53,860 nt of DNA from Bacillota bacterium. Its GTDB lineage: Bacteria > Bacillota > Clostridia > Lachnospirales > Lachnospiraceae. Shown in pieces: positions 41,140 to 49,071 of this stretch (the stretch's first letter is position 1; each line of letters opens with the position of its first letter). The position numbers were made by a program, and so were the translations under genes. Under the pieces are notes generated by a model. That model saw only the letters and a list, made by a program, of their open reading frames with translations. It did no database searches and was not told the DNA's origin. Where the stretch lies: assembly GCA_023460575.1 (NCBI GenBank), contig JAEWPQ010000047.1, positions 1 to 53,860 of the forward strand, read 5' to 3'.

Positions 41140-42381
41140 ATGAATCAGGAACTCATCGGTGCAGGGTACCATATTCTTGCTAAGCCCTCCGGCCCTCTTT
41201 GCAATTTGGATTGTAAATACTGTTTTTATTTAGAAAAAAAGAATTTTTTAGAAGAGAAAAATCAATATAGAATGTCGGATGAGGTTTTAGAGGCTTTTAT
41301 ATGTAAGTATATCTCTTCTCAGGATATTCCTGAAATACAGTTTGTCTGGCAGGGAGGAGAACCAACCTTAACTGGCCTTGATTTTTATAGAAAAGTCATT
41401 GTTCTACAGAAAAAGCATGCAAATGGAAAGAAAATAATAAACTCATTGCAAACCAATGGAATACTTCTTAATGAAGAATGGGGGGCGTTTTTAAAAGAAC
41501 ATAATTTTCTTGTGGGAATCAGCATGGACGGACCAAGAGAAATTCATGACCGTTATCGTGTTGATAAAGGAGGAAGGCCTACCTTTGACCATGTAGTGAG
41601 TGCAGTCAGGCTGATGCAAAAATTTCAGATACCTTATAACGTACTGGTATGTGTAACGAATGAGGCTTCCGAAAAGCCATTAGAAATATATTATTTTTTA
41701 AAGAAGCTTGGGGTAAAATACATTCAATTTACTCCCGTTATAGAAAGACAGCCATGCGAGGAAGATAGTCAGATTGGACTTAAGCATGGTTCTCCCCATT
41801 CGGCCGGAATAAATCTAAAACTGACGGATTTCAGTGTAAAATCGGGAAATTATGGGAGTTTTCTTATTCAGATATTTGATAAATGGGTAAGAAAGGATGT
41901 TGGAAAAATTTTTATCATGAATTTTGAATGGGCGTTGGAATCTTGGCTGGGGCTGCCATCCACTGTATGCATATTTTCAGAAAAATGCGGAAAAGCTTTG
42001 GCAATAGAGCACAATGGGGATATATATTCCTGTGACCATTATGTTTATCCTCAAAATATGCTTGGAAATATTTTAAATGATAATCCGAAAGCATTACTGG
42101 AATTAAGAAAACAGGTAGATTTTGGAAAAAATAAACAGGATGGTCTTCCAGGGCAATGCCGTAGCTGTGAAGTGAGATTTGCCTGCAATGGGGAATGTCC
42201 GAGGCATAGATTTACTAAGACATCCAATGGTGAACCTGGACTTAGCTATCTATGTGAGGATTATAAAAAGTTCTTTTATCATATTCACCCGTATATGAAA
42301 GCGATGATACAGTTTATTGAAAATGATATGCCGCCTTCAAAAGTCATGGAGGCAATAAAAGGACCAGTTGTAATTTGTTGA
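41140..42381 (+). CDS. Anaerobic sulfatase-maturating enzyme (radical SAM, SPASM)
   Basis: 413 residues. The radical-SAM cluster motif CNLDCKYCFYLEKK (Cys-x3-Cys-x2-Cys) lies at residues 18-31; FVWQGGEPTLTGLDFY, SLQTNGILLN and GISMDGPREIHDRYR are standard for anSME. The C-terminal SPASM cysteines are present (CIFSEKCGKAL, GDIYSCDHYVYP, CRSCEVRFACNGECPRHR), holding two auxiliary 4Fe-4S clusters. It oxidises the Ser (or Cys) of a sulfatase to formylglycine. The adjacent sulfatase with a Ser motif is the evident substrate. TAAGGAGTAAAGACTT precedes ATG 41140. Confidence 0.93.
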   Translation: MNQELIGAGYHILAKPSGPLCNLDCKYCFYLEKKNFLEEKNQYRMSDEVLEAFICKYISSQDIPEIQFVWQGGEPTLTGLDFYRKVIVLQKKHANGKKIINSLQTNGILLNEEWGAFLKEHNFLVGISMDGPREIHDRYRVDKGGRPTFDHVVSAVRLMQKFQIPYNVLVCVTNEASEKPLEIYYFLKKLGVKYIQFTPVIERQPCEEDSQIGLKHGSPHSAGINLKLTDFSVKSGNYGSFLIQIFDKWVRKDVGKIFIMNFEWALESWLGLPSTVCIFSEKCGKALAIEHNGDIYSCDHYVYPQNMLGNILNDNPKALLELRKQVDFGKNKQDGLPGQCRSCEVRFACNGECPRHRFTKTSNGEPGLSYLCEDYKKFFYHIHPYMKAMIQFIENDMPPSKVMEAIKGPVVIC

Positions 42382-42771
42382 GTTTGATTTATAGAAAACT
42401 CCCATTATGTGGCTTTTGCTTCGTATCGGAATATAATCCGCAAGCTTGCATTACACCGTTGGATAAGTCCACGTATATAATGGTTATACGCCTGAAAACG
42501 AAGCCGATGCAGCTAGCTCGTGATTATGCGGAGTCTAACGGACATCTGACCTCAGGCAGCTCCGATGAAGAGTGGATAGAAAAACGTGCAATTTGGGTTT
42601 CAAAGGAAATTGTCAGCAATGTCTGTCATGTATCAATCACTGCCCCCAGAATGCCATAAGGCTTAGACGTGAAAAAAGCAAGGCCAGATTTATTAATCAA
42701 AATATTACCTTAAAGGAAATAATAGATTCAAACATATAGATTATAAGTGAATGTATGCTAAAATAAATTTA
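42382..42771. other. Intergenic region, no supported gene
   Basis: About 390 bases. One frame (42375-42659, 94 codons) is open and overlaps the maturase stop but has no ribosome site and no recognisable motif; GC content is slightly higher than the surroundings. It may be the ruin of a gene. The remainder, to the promoter at 42772, is AT-rich. Confidence 0.35.
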
Positions 42772-42802
42772 TTGACTCTCCGGTAACTGGATACTTTATA
42801 CT
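42772..42802 (+). promoter_or_regulatory. MerR-type promoter and operator of the moaF-merR pair
   Basis: TTGACT (42772-42777) and TATACT (42797-42802) are 19 bases apart. The spacer holds the near-palindrome CCGGTAACTGG (42780-42790), flanked by CT and AT. The over-long spacer with a central dyad is the hallmark of MerR-activated promoters, and the second gene of the unit encodes a MerR protein. Confidence 0.8.
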
Positions 42803-42838
42803 GTACTCATAAATGCAAAATAAGGAGAGAATGGATTT

Positions 42839-43660
42839 ATGAATGCAAATAAAAGAGAATTTCCAACGATTGAAGAATTATCCAATGGATTTAGTGAGTT
42901 TAGTCTTCCGCAGTCTGATGAAATGATAGGGAAAAGCATGGTGTTGTATTATGAAGATAAAAGTAGAATGACATTAGAGTTTTTATCAGATGATGTAATG
43001 AAAGTCAGCTTTAGTGACACAGAGGAAACGGTTGCTGCAACTTATGTTTTAGCATCACCAAGAAAGGGTATTTATTTTCTGGATTTTGTGAAGTCTTATG
43101 GAGATACCTGTTCTGTCTCAACAGTGATTGATGTAAACAAAGGTATTGCAACTACTTTATTTGGTTCACTTCCGAATCGTGAGGAGGTTATGATCTCGCA
43201 GTTTGAACGGGCAGACAAAGGGATGGGAATGACTTCCGTAAAAGCAGTTTTTAAACATGCTGCAGTCAATGTAGAATTTAATGAGAATACCCAGGTACAT
43301 GAGCAGACAAATGAGCTCGTTGGGAAACGAATCCAGTTTAGATATAGTACCAATGATATGTATGAGCACATCTATCTGAATGAAAACTATTATGTGTGGC
43401 ATTGCATCAAAGGGATAGAAAAGGGACTGTGTGATACCGATCGATGCCATTATTATAAGATTACAGACAATTTGTATTGGTTTACTTGGCTGGAAAAAGT
43501 TATTCCTACCATCGGAACGGTGATGGAAGATTTAAGTGAAACAGTTATGCGTTCCTATGGAAAAATCTTTGGATATGAAACATATGAGATGACCAAAGTT
43601 ACAAACTTCCCAGTAGGAAGTTACGCAAAGGAAATGAATGTGACGGAGTATGAAGAATAG
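42839..43660 (+). CDS. MoaF-domain protein (lipocalin-like)
   Basis: 273 residues with two repeated beta-barrel halves as in MoaF proteins: MVLYYEDKSRMTLEFLSDDVMKV in the first and IQFRYSTNDMYEHIYLNENYYVWHC plus YYKITDNLYWFTWLEKVIPT in the second. Despite the name, MoaF is not a molybdenum-cofactor gene in the usual sense; it belongs to the monoamine regulon of Klebsiella and its fold resembles phenolic-acid decarboxylases. No signal peptide. It overlaps the MerR gene by 11 bases. In this setting it may bind or modify a phenolic or aromatic compound. GGAGAGAATGGATTT precedes the ATG. Confidence 0.8.
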   Translation: MNANKREFPTIEELSNGFSEFSLPQSDEMIGKSMVLYYEDKSRMTLEFLSDDVMKVSFSDTEETVAATYVLASPRKGIYFLDFVKSYGDTCSVSTVIDVNKGIATTLFGSLPNREEVMISQFERADKGMGMTSVKAVFKHAAVNVEFNENTQVHEQTNELVGKRIQFRYSTNDMYEHIYLNENYYVWHCIKGIEKGLCDTDRCHYYKITDNLYWFTWLEKVIPTIGTVMEDLSETVMRSYGKIFGYETYEMTKVTNFPVGSYAKEMNVTEYEE

Positions 43661-44465
43661 TTTATTTACTATAGGAGAATTATCAAAACTTTATAATATC
43701 CCTATAAAGACATTGCGCTATTATGATGAAATCGGACTTCTTAAACCGGCAAAGGTAGATGCAGACAGCAACTATCGATATTATACGGTAGAACAGTTTA
43801 TTCTTATTGATTTGATCAAAAATTCTAAGATTATGGGAATGTCACTTGCAGAAATAAAAGAATTAGCCAGTGGAGAGCTGACAGTTGAGCGGATTGAACA
43901 TTCCGTAAGTGAACAAATAGAACAGTACGAAAAAAAGATTATTGAAATGACGCAGATTCAGAATTCCATGAAACAATATCTTAAAATTATAAGCCAATCA
44001 AGAGATTATGAAATGGGAAAAATATTTATCCAATATGAACAGGAACGATATTGTATGGTTTACCCCTACAAATCTGTGGATGTAACTGAAACGGAGTTTC
44101 ATCTGCGCAAAGCATTTTTAGAGGCTGGAAACATAAAGAATGAGGTATATCCTATTTTCGGAGCTGCTTGCAGTAGCGAGAGGTATATGAGAGAAGGGAT
44201 TATTGAGTATTCCGATATTCGGGAATATCTGGATCAGGCATCAGATGAAGAAAACTATATAGTGATTCCAAAAGGCAGGTATTTGTCAATATATTTTGAT
44301 GAACCAGCAAAGATGAAGGATAAATACTACAATCAAATGAAGGATTATATTGAGGAGAATCAATTAACTGTTTCTGGAGATTTTAATGAAACCTGGCTTA
44401 TTCCAAGACTTAACCGAGAACGGCAGGAAAGCACATTGCTGAGGTTGGACATTATGTTGGTATAG
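43650..44465 (+). CDS. MerR-family regulator of the MoaF gene
   Basis: 271 residues. Winged helix at the N-terminus (LFTIGELSKLYNIPIKTLRY, YDEIGLLKPAKVDADSNYRYY), a coiled-coil dimer helix (EHSVSEQIEQYEKKIIEMTQ) and an effector domain of the BmrR/GyrI type (IIEYSDIREYLDQ, IVIPKGRYLSIYFDEPA). Overlap with moaF means that both are made together; the MerR-type promoter upstream implies autoregulation. Same overall architecture as the MerR at 15991-16776, so the two may answer to related ligands. Confidence 0.88.
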   Translation: MKNSLFTIGELSKLYNIPIKTLRYYDEIGLLKPAKVDADSNYRYYTVEQFILIDLIKNSKIMGMSLAEIKELASGELTVERIEHSVSEQIEQYEKKIIEMTQIQNSMKQYLKIISQSRDYEMGKIFIQYEQERYCMVYPYKSVDVTETEFHLRKAFLEAGNIKNEVYPIFGAACSSERYMREGIIEYSDIREYLDQASDEENYIVIPKGRYLSIYFDEPAKMKDKYYNQMKDYIEENQLTVSGDFNETWLIPRLNRERQESTLLRLDIMLV

Positions 44466-44562
44466 AGAAATAAGTAAAAAATAGGCGTGGAGTGTTTTCT
44501 CTAACATGGGCATTTGATTTCATATTCTTAATAGTATTTGAGAAAAGAGAAGGTTGATATGT

Positions 44563-44700
44563 AGAATTAAAATAGAAGCAGGTAGAATTGAAATTGGATA
44601 TACATTATCTCCAGAATACCAGGGCAAGGGATATGCTGTAGAGTCAGTAAAAGGAATTGTTAATTATATTTTTAGCCGAGGTTTCTATTCAATTTTTTAA
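44563..44700 (+). pseudogene. Acetyltransferase (GNAT) fragment
   Basis: An uninterrupted stretch of 45 codons with no start codon reads EIGYTLSPEYQGKGYAVES followed by VKGIVNYIFSRGF, which is motif A (QGKGYA) and the following helix of a GNAT acetyltransferase. Both ends of the fold are missing. It runs straight into a RhuM fragment in another frame, so the two were joined by recombination. Confidence 0.7.
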
Positions 44701-44800
44701 GAAAGTGCAGAATAAAATCCACTATGCTGTTTCCGGAGAAACAGCCGCCGAGGTAATATACCATCGTGCGGATGCTGAAAAAGACTTCATGGGATCTCCC
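44690..44800 (+). pseudogene. RhuM-family C-terminal fragment
   Basis: Reads QFFKKVQNKIHYAVSGETAA and then EVIYHRADAEKDFMGSPS, matching the C-terminal part of the RhuM protein at 8376-9434 (RFFQTVQNKMHWAVHRHTAA, KRADAEKEHMGLTT). Only about 37 residues remain. The frame continues to 44869 but past 44803 it is antisense to another gene remnant. Confidence 0.75.
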
Positions 44801-44802
44801 TC

Positions 44803-45012
44803 AGAGTGCTCCGCCGACCATTTCAACATCGAAAATAGCTTTATAAGCGATTGCTCCCTTGGTATTTAATGAGCGGTAAATATTCTCTTCGGAAAGTATT
44901 TCCATATCCAAATCAGCAAACTCCGCTGCGGCTACTTTTGAAAAGCCTCCTGCATATTCTTTTTGTAATCGGTAAAATCTTTTTGACTGACAGGTAATAG
45001 AATAAAATTCAT
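44803..45012 (-). pseudogene. Second degraded copy of the 2388-2912-type acetyltransferase
   Basis: On the minus strand from ATG 45012 the sequence reads MNFILLPVSQKDFTDYKKNM, QEAFQK, then after a one-base shift VAAAEFADLDMEILSEENIY, RSLNTKGAIAYKAIFDVEMVGGAL. The intact protein has YKLDMQEAFQLGAKEG, SLHTAGALAYKAV and MVGGAIVVID at the same positions. Motif A is gone, since the sequence ends at the junction with the RhuM fragment. Confidence 0.75.
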
Positions 45013-45028
45013 ATAATACATTCGTTGT

Positions 45029-46363
45029 TTAATAATGATACCTTTTTCGCTTTATAATAAGGAATACCGTTGTAAATGCGACAGCCATCATTTCAGCCAT
45101 TACAATGGAAACCCAAATGCCATCAATTCCCCAAATCATTGGAAGAAGCAAAATGGCACTAACTTGAAACACCAATGTCCGCAAAAAAGAAATTAAAGCG
45201 GATGTCAATCCATCGTTGAGGGCAGTAAAAAAGCCCGAACCGAAAATGGAAAATCCCATAAAGGGAAACGCAAGGGCAAAAATACGGAATCCGGAAACTG
45301 TAAAATCCATAAGCTCTTTGTCATATCCCACGAATATTTGTGCTAACAGAGTAGCAAGCAGCTGTGCGGCGGTGACCATAACAATTCCGCTGACACCAAT
45401 CATATGAAGGCTCTTTTTCAAAAGTCCCTTGAGTTCATCGTGATTTTCGGCTCCATTTTGATAAGCGATAGCAGGGGATACTCCGATAGAGTAGCCGATA
45501 AAGGTAGCCGAAAAAATCATGCTGACATACATCATAACACCATAGGCCGCTACGCCGTTTTCACCGGCAAATTTCAGAAGCTGTAGGTTATAGATCATTC
45601 CCACAATACTCGTGGAAATATTGCTCATAAATTCGGACGAACCGTTGGTACAAGCCTTTAAAATCGCCTTGCCGTCAAAGGTGGTTTTGCCCAGACGAAG
45701 AATACTGCTATTTTTGCGCAGAAAATAGATAAGAGGGATTGCACCACCAATAAATTGGCTAAATGCAGTGGCAACCGCTGCGCCTGACAGCTTATATTCC
45801 TGCGGCAGAAGAATTACTAAAACCGCATCTAATATCATATTGGTAACTCCGGATGCACCCGTTACCAAAAGACCGAGATGAGGCTTTTCTGCCGCTACAA
45901 AAAAACTTTGAAACAGAAGCTGCAACACAAAAAACGGCAATGTTGTAAGAAGAATTCGTCCGTAAACAACACAGTTTTCAAGGAGTTCGCCTTTAGCTCC
46001 AATCAGCATGGAAATCGGACGAAGCAACACAAATCCCAATACAGCCAGCAGGACGCCCAGAGCAAACGCCACATACACAAACAGAGAGAAATATCTGTTT
46101 GCCTTTTCCTTATTACCGGCACCAAGGGTGTTGGCAACAATGGCGGTGCCTCCGGTGCCGAACATGAAGCCAACAGTTGCTACAATCATCAAAAAAGGCA
46201 TAATCAGATTGACTGCGGAAAATGCCACCTTGCCTGCAAAATTAGAAACAAAAAACCCGTCCACCACGCTGTAGATGGATGTGAAAATCATCATCGCAAT
46301 GGACGGAAGCGTAAATTTTATGAGTTTACCATAGGTAAAATGATCTGAAAGTCGTATTTTCAT
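45029..46363 (-). CDS. MATE-family multidrug efflux transporter
   Basis: 444 residues with twelve membrane helices and MATE signatures: LPSIAMMIFTSIYSVVDGFF near the N-terminus, FGTGGTAIVANTLGAGNKEKA, and the repeated second half GVMMYVSMIFSATFIGYSIG. MATE proteins export cationic or aromatic drugs using Na+ or H+ gradients. Its start overlaps the cytidylate-kinase-like gene stop (ATGA). Last gene of a MarR-controlled operon; the substrate is not predictable. Confidence 0.92.
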   Translation of the reverse strand: MKIRLSDHFTYGKLIKFTLPSIAMMIFTSIYSVVDGFFVSNFAGKVAFSAVNLIMPFLMIVATVGFMFGTGGTAIVANTLGAGNKEKANRYFSLFVYVAFALGVLLAVLGFVLLRPISMLIGAKGELLENCVVYGRILLTTLPFFVLQLLFQSFFVAAEKPHLGLLVTGASGVTNMILDAVLVILLPQEYKLSGAAVATAFSQFIGGAIPLIYFLRKNSSILRLGKTTFDGKAILKACTNGSSEFMSNISTSIVGMIYNLQLLKFAGENGVAAYGVMMYVSMIFSATFIGYSIGVSPAIAYQNGAENHDELKGLLKKSLHMIGVSGIVMVTAAQLLATLLAQIFVGYDKELMDFTVSGFRIFALAFPFMGFSIFGSGFFTALNDGLTSALISFLRTLVFQVSAILLLPMIWGIDGIWVSIVMAEMMAVAFTTVFLIIKRKRYHY

Positions 46364-46827
46364 GAGTCTCTCCCAAACCAGCTACTTGCAAAGGCTGCAA
46401 CAGCCGGTGCCAAATCCTTAATATTCCAATCGCTTGTATTAATCGTTAAATGGTACGCATCACGCTGTCCCCAATTAGTGTCTGAAAGGATGTCTCTTGT
46501 CTGAGAGCGAATGTTATCAATCTCTTTCATCTTCTGAACGATATCTTTTTTTGTAAGTTGTTCGCTCTCTGAAGCACGTTCCATACAACGTTTTACCTTT
46601 GCCTCTACATCGGCACAAACAAATATGTTGAATGGATTGTGAGTCACCTTATTTAATTGTATATATGTCGCAGAACCGATAGTGCCTCGAAAAGAAAAAG
46701 GAAAATACTTCCATCTGTAATAGTTTAGCTTGTCCTCTACATAATTCTGGTCAAGCCCGTCCGCAAAACGCTTTCTTAGTTCACGCCCTCCGGAGCCGAA
46801 TTCACGGCTGATAGTAATTGTTTTCAT
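46360..46827 (-). CDS. Cytidylate-kinase-like protein with internal deletion
   Basis: 155 residues. It starts with the nucleotide-binding motif MKTITISREFGSGGRELRKR of the AAA_26/cytidylate-kinase-like family and ends with the family region FVCADVEAKVKRCMER, ...DKxR-type and WGQRDAYHLTINTSDW. Relatives have about 200 residues: the segment after ELxKRLAD (typically LGFxYYDKEI...) is absent, so KRFAD jumps directly to GLDQNYVE. About 20-25 residues are missing in frame. Family members are commonly found beside MATE genes. Whether the shortened protein still binds nucleotide is doubtful. Confidence 0.8.
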   Translation of the reverse strand: MKTITISREFGSGGRELRKRFADGLDQNYVEDKLNYYRWKYFPFSFRGTIGSATYIQLNKVTHNPFNIFVCADVEAKVKRCMERASESEQLTKKDIVQKMKEIDNIRSQTRDILSDTNWGQRDAYHLTINTSDWNIKDLAPAVAAFASSWFGRDS

Positions 46828-46839
46828 GATTTCGCTCCC

Positions 46840-47277
46840 CTATAAATTGCCTATTTGCTTACGAAAACAATCCGCATATTTTTCCAACAGGCAGATGTAG
46901 GTGTTGACTTCTTCTGTTGTCCAAGATTCAAAAGCCCGTACTTCCGCTTCGTAGAGCTTCGCCACAGTCTTATTCACATAGTCTTTCCCCTTTTCTGTTA
47001 GGACAATTTTTTTTGTTCTGCCTGTGTGCTGCTCCAGATATAGAATGTTATCAGCCTCTAAACCTCGAATAGCTGAGTTTACCGTCTGTTTACTAATTCC
47101 TGATTTCTTATAAACATCGCTGAGTAAACAATTTTCGCCGGTGTCGTAGATAGTATACAATACAATAGAAACACTATCTGTAATACCGAGCTTCAAGGAT
47201 GCCTGATGATACAGTGCTTCCATTTCAGAAGTCAAATAATTGATTCTATGGATTTCGTCACATCTCTTTTTATTCAT
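46840..47277 (-). CDS. MarR-family regulator of the MATE operon
   Basis: 145 residues. MarR winged helix: LLSDVYKKSGISKQTVNSAI is the recognition helix region, followed by GLEADNILYLEQHTGRTKKI (wing) and VLTEKGKDYVNKTVAKLYEA. It heads the operon. Directly upstream lies a sigma-A promoter whose spacer contains a perfect inverted repeat, so autorepression relieved by a drug or phenolic compound is expected. The start at ATG 47277 follows AGGTGTAGTA. Confidence 0.9.
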   Translation of the reverse strand: MNKKRCDEIHRINYLTSEMEALYHQASLKLGITDSVSIVLYTIYDTGENCLLSDVYKKSGISKQTVNSAIRGLEADNILYLEQHTGRTKKIVLTEKGKDYVNKTVAKLYEAEVRAFESWTTEEVNTYICLLEKYADCFRKQIGNL

Positions 47278-47295
47278 TACTACACCTCTAAGTAT

Positions 47296-47338
47296 GATTT
47301 CGTACCTTCATTATAGTACGAAATCGTACCTTTGTCAA
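47296..47338 (-). promoter_or_regulatory. Sigma-A promoter with MarR operator
   Basis: On the minus strand TTGACA (47333-47338) and TATAAT (47310-47315) are exactly 17 bases apart, a consensus promoter. The inverted repeat GATTTCGTAC (47316-47325 on the minus strand) and GTACGAAATC (47296-47305) covers the spacer end and the region behind the -10 box, so bound repressor would block polymerase. Confidence 0.9.
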
Positions 47339-47919
47339 TTCCGATTTCTCGGTGCATATCCATTTTTGAAAGTCGCCTTGACAAAAAAATAAGAACGATG
47401 CCGCCGGATTTGCCTTTGAACTGCACAATCAGAGAAATAATCTGCTTTTAGCACACCATCCCATTTTTCCGGCTCCTGCGGAGCCTTCCAGCGTAAATCA
47501 TCAACAGGAGGAACAGCATAAGGGATTCCTGCAAAAATTTCAACCGATTTATCTGAACTATATACTCCGGAAACTGAACCGTATTCAGTTTGTACTACGT
47601 CTGTATATATCAGATTCTCTGAATCTGTAGCCGGTAAGTTTACTGAGGAAGGTTTCGTAATTACAATCACGGTAACTGATATGATAATAAATATTAGCCA
47701 GATGGCGATACGATATATCCGTTTCTTTTCAATTATTTTTTTCTTATTTAAAAATATAATTAATATCAAAAAAAGTAAAATGCCTCTGATAATGGTAAAT
47801 TGAATGAGATATAAAAAAGTAAGTAAAAAAACAGATATTATTATGTATGGAATCCAAAAATGCAGCTGAAATTTCGACTTGGGTTTTGGTAGTGTAAATT
47901 TTTCTTCACTTGATGATAT
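47335..47919 (-). pseudogene. Truncated type-B carboxylesterase with N-terminal membrane segments
   Basis: The C-terminal part of the fragment is the start of a carboxylesterase: VVQTEYGSVSGVYSSDKSVE, IFAGIPYAVPPVDDLRWKAP and QEPEKWDGVLKADYFSDCAVQ. The catalytic Ser, Glu and His would come later and are absent; the frame ends in non-homologous sequence at 47335. In-frame sequence upstream of ATG 47769 adds further hydrophobic helices (IIISVFLLTFLYLIQFT) up to a ribosome site near 47928-47935, but no ATG, so the start is unclear. Its end overlaps the MarR promoter, consistent with a deletion that fused the two. Confidence 0.7.
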
Positions 47920-47962
47920 ATAAAAACTCCTTTCAGGTCCTTAGCTATCAGTTGTTACAAAT

Positions 47963-48432
47963 GTGTATACAACAAAAAAAGCAATTGAATTATTTAACGA
48001 GCATGGATATGAGAATGTTTCAATGAGAGACTTAGCTGACAGTCTTAACATCAGCCCGGGAAATCTAACCTATCATTTTAAGAAAAAACAGATATCCTTT
48101 ATGAAATTATCCAAGTCCTTATCAAAGAACATGAAAGGAGACAGTATACGCCGGAAATTACCTTGTCTGAATTCAATGAGATTCTTTTATCGGTATCGGA
48201 GCATCTAGAGTTTATTGCTTTAATCAAGGATGCATTGCGATATTTTGTAATGAATGGCTGGTTGAGGGAAGAATGTCATGAAAATATGTATGAGAATCTT
48301 TCGCTCGCTATATTATCAATTACGACCTTTCGGATTGTATTCGAAAGAATTTATAAAGCAGAAGATTTTAGAAAATTAGAAGTGGGAGAGACATTAAAAT
48401 ACATGTTTCTTTCACTTTACTTTATTAAATAA
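47963..48432 (+). pseudogene. TetR-family regulator with a frameshift
   Basis: The TetR DNA-binding region is clear: TTKKAIELFNEHGYENVSMR and DLADSLNISPGNLTYHFKKK. Right after it, in a run of A's near 48085-48090, the frame shifts. The other frame continues TDILYEIIQVLIKEHERRQY, then EFNEILLSVSEHLEFIAL and ends LKYMFLSLYFIK at 48432. One added base restores a full regulator, so this may be a recent mutation or a sequencing error in a homopolymer. The N-terminus starts at GTG 47963 and also looks slightly short. Confidence 0.75.
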
Positions 48433-48459
48433 ACAACAACTCAAAAAAAATTTATAATT

Positions 48460-48509
48460 ATAGTTGATTCACACAACTATTTGATGCATAATATAGTTGA
48501 GCGAATCAA
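48460..48509 (+). promoter_or_regulatory. Promoter and overlapping dyads upstream of MarR gene 2
   Basis: TTGATT (48464-48469) and CATAAT (48487-48492) are 17 bases apart. ATAGTTG and CAACTAT form one inverted pair (48460-48480), CAACTATT and AATATAGTTG another, and GTTGAGCGAATCAAC (48496-48510) a third. A MarR gene begins at 48526, so these are probable autoregulatory operators. Confidence 0.65.
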
Positions 48510-48525
48510 CAAAGGAGATGAAAAT

Positions 48526-48969
48526 ATGAATCTGCTAACCATAGCAAGGTATAATGGAATATTCAACAGGCAAACGCAGGCCTATATTTCGGCTGCATTC
48601 AGCAGCATGAATATCAGTTATTCAGAAGGCATTCTTTTAATGAATCTGTATGATAACCAGGGAATCAATCAAGAAGAATTGTCATCCATGTTGTATATTG
48701 ATAAAGCAGCTACCGCAAGGTCAATCAAATCACTCGAAAAAAAAGGATATATTACACGGGAGGTGAAAGCAAAGGATAGAAGAGTAAAAAAAATTTTTTT
48801 AACGGACTATGCGAAAAGCCAGAAAGAAAAATTTAGCTCACTAATACAAAAATGGGAGGATTTTATCACAGAAGGCATGGACACAGAAACGCTGACTCAG
48901 TTTTTCAAAGTGCTCCAGGTCATGGCACAAAAATCTGCAATTGCAGATTTCGATAAATTATTTAAATAA
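48526..48969 (+). CDS. MarR-family regulator 2
   Basis: 147 residues. The winged helix is NQEELSSMLYIDKAATARSI and KSLEKKGYITREVKAKDRRV (DxRRV wing, typical of MarR/SlyA), followed by KIFLTDYAKSQKEKFSSLIQ. ATG 48526 is preceded by AAAGGAG; the frame extends to 48481 without a ribosome site. It is followed 102 bases later by an amidohydrolase gene that it may control together with itself. Many MarR proteins respond to phenolic acids, which would fit the theme of the window, but nothing here proves it. Confidence 0.88.
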   Translation: MNLLTIARYNGIFNRQTQAYISAAFSSMNISYSEGILLMNLYDNQGINQEELSSMLYIDKAATARSIKSLEKKGYITREVKAKDRRVKKIFLTDYAKSQKEKFSSLIQKWEDFITEGMDTETLTQFFKVLQVMAQKSAIADFDKLFK

Positions 48970-49071
48970 ATAGGTTGGGATAAAACTATTAAAGCCAATG
49001 ATTAATTTATCGTAATCTTATTGTGCCTGCTATTAAAAAACTAATAAGTAAATTTGAAAGGATCTATAAGA

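Noticed and set aside
42375..42659. 94-codon plus-strand frame after the sulfatase maturase
   Set aside because: It overlaps the maturase stop, has no ribosome site and shows no motif; kept only as intergenic sequence.
42839..43660. Molybdenum-cofactor biosynthesis role for the MoaF protein
   Set aside because: The family name is historical; no other cofactor genes are nearby and the gene is paired with a MerR regulator.
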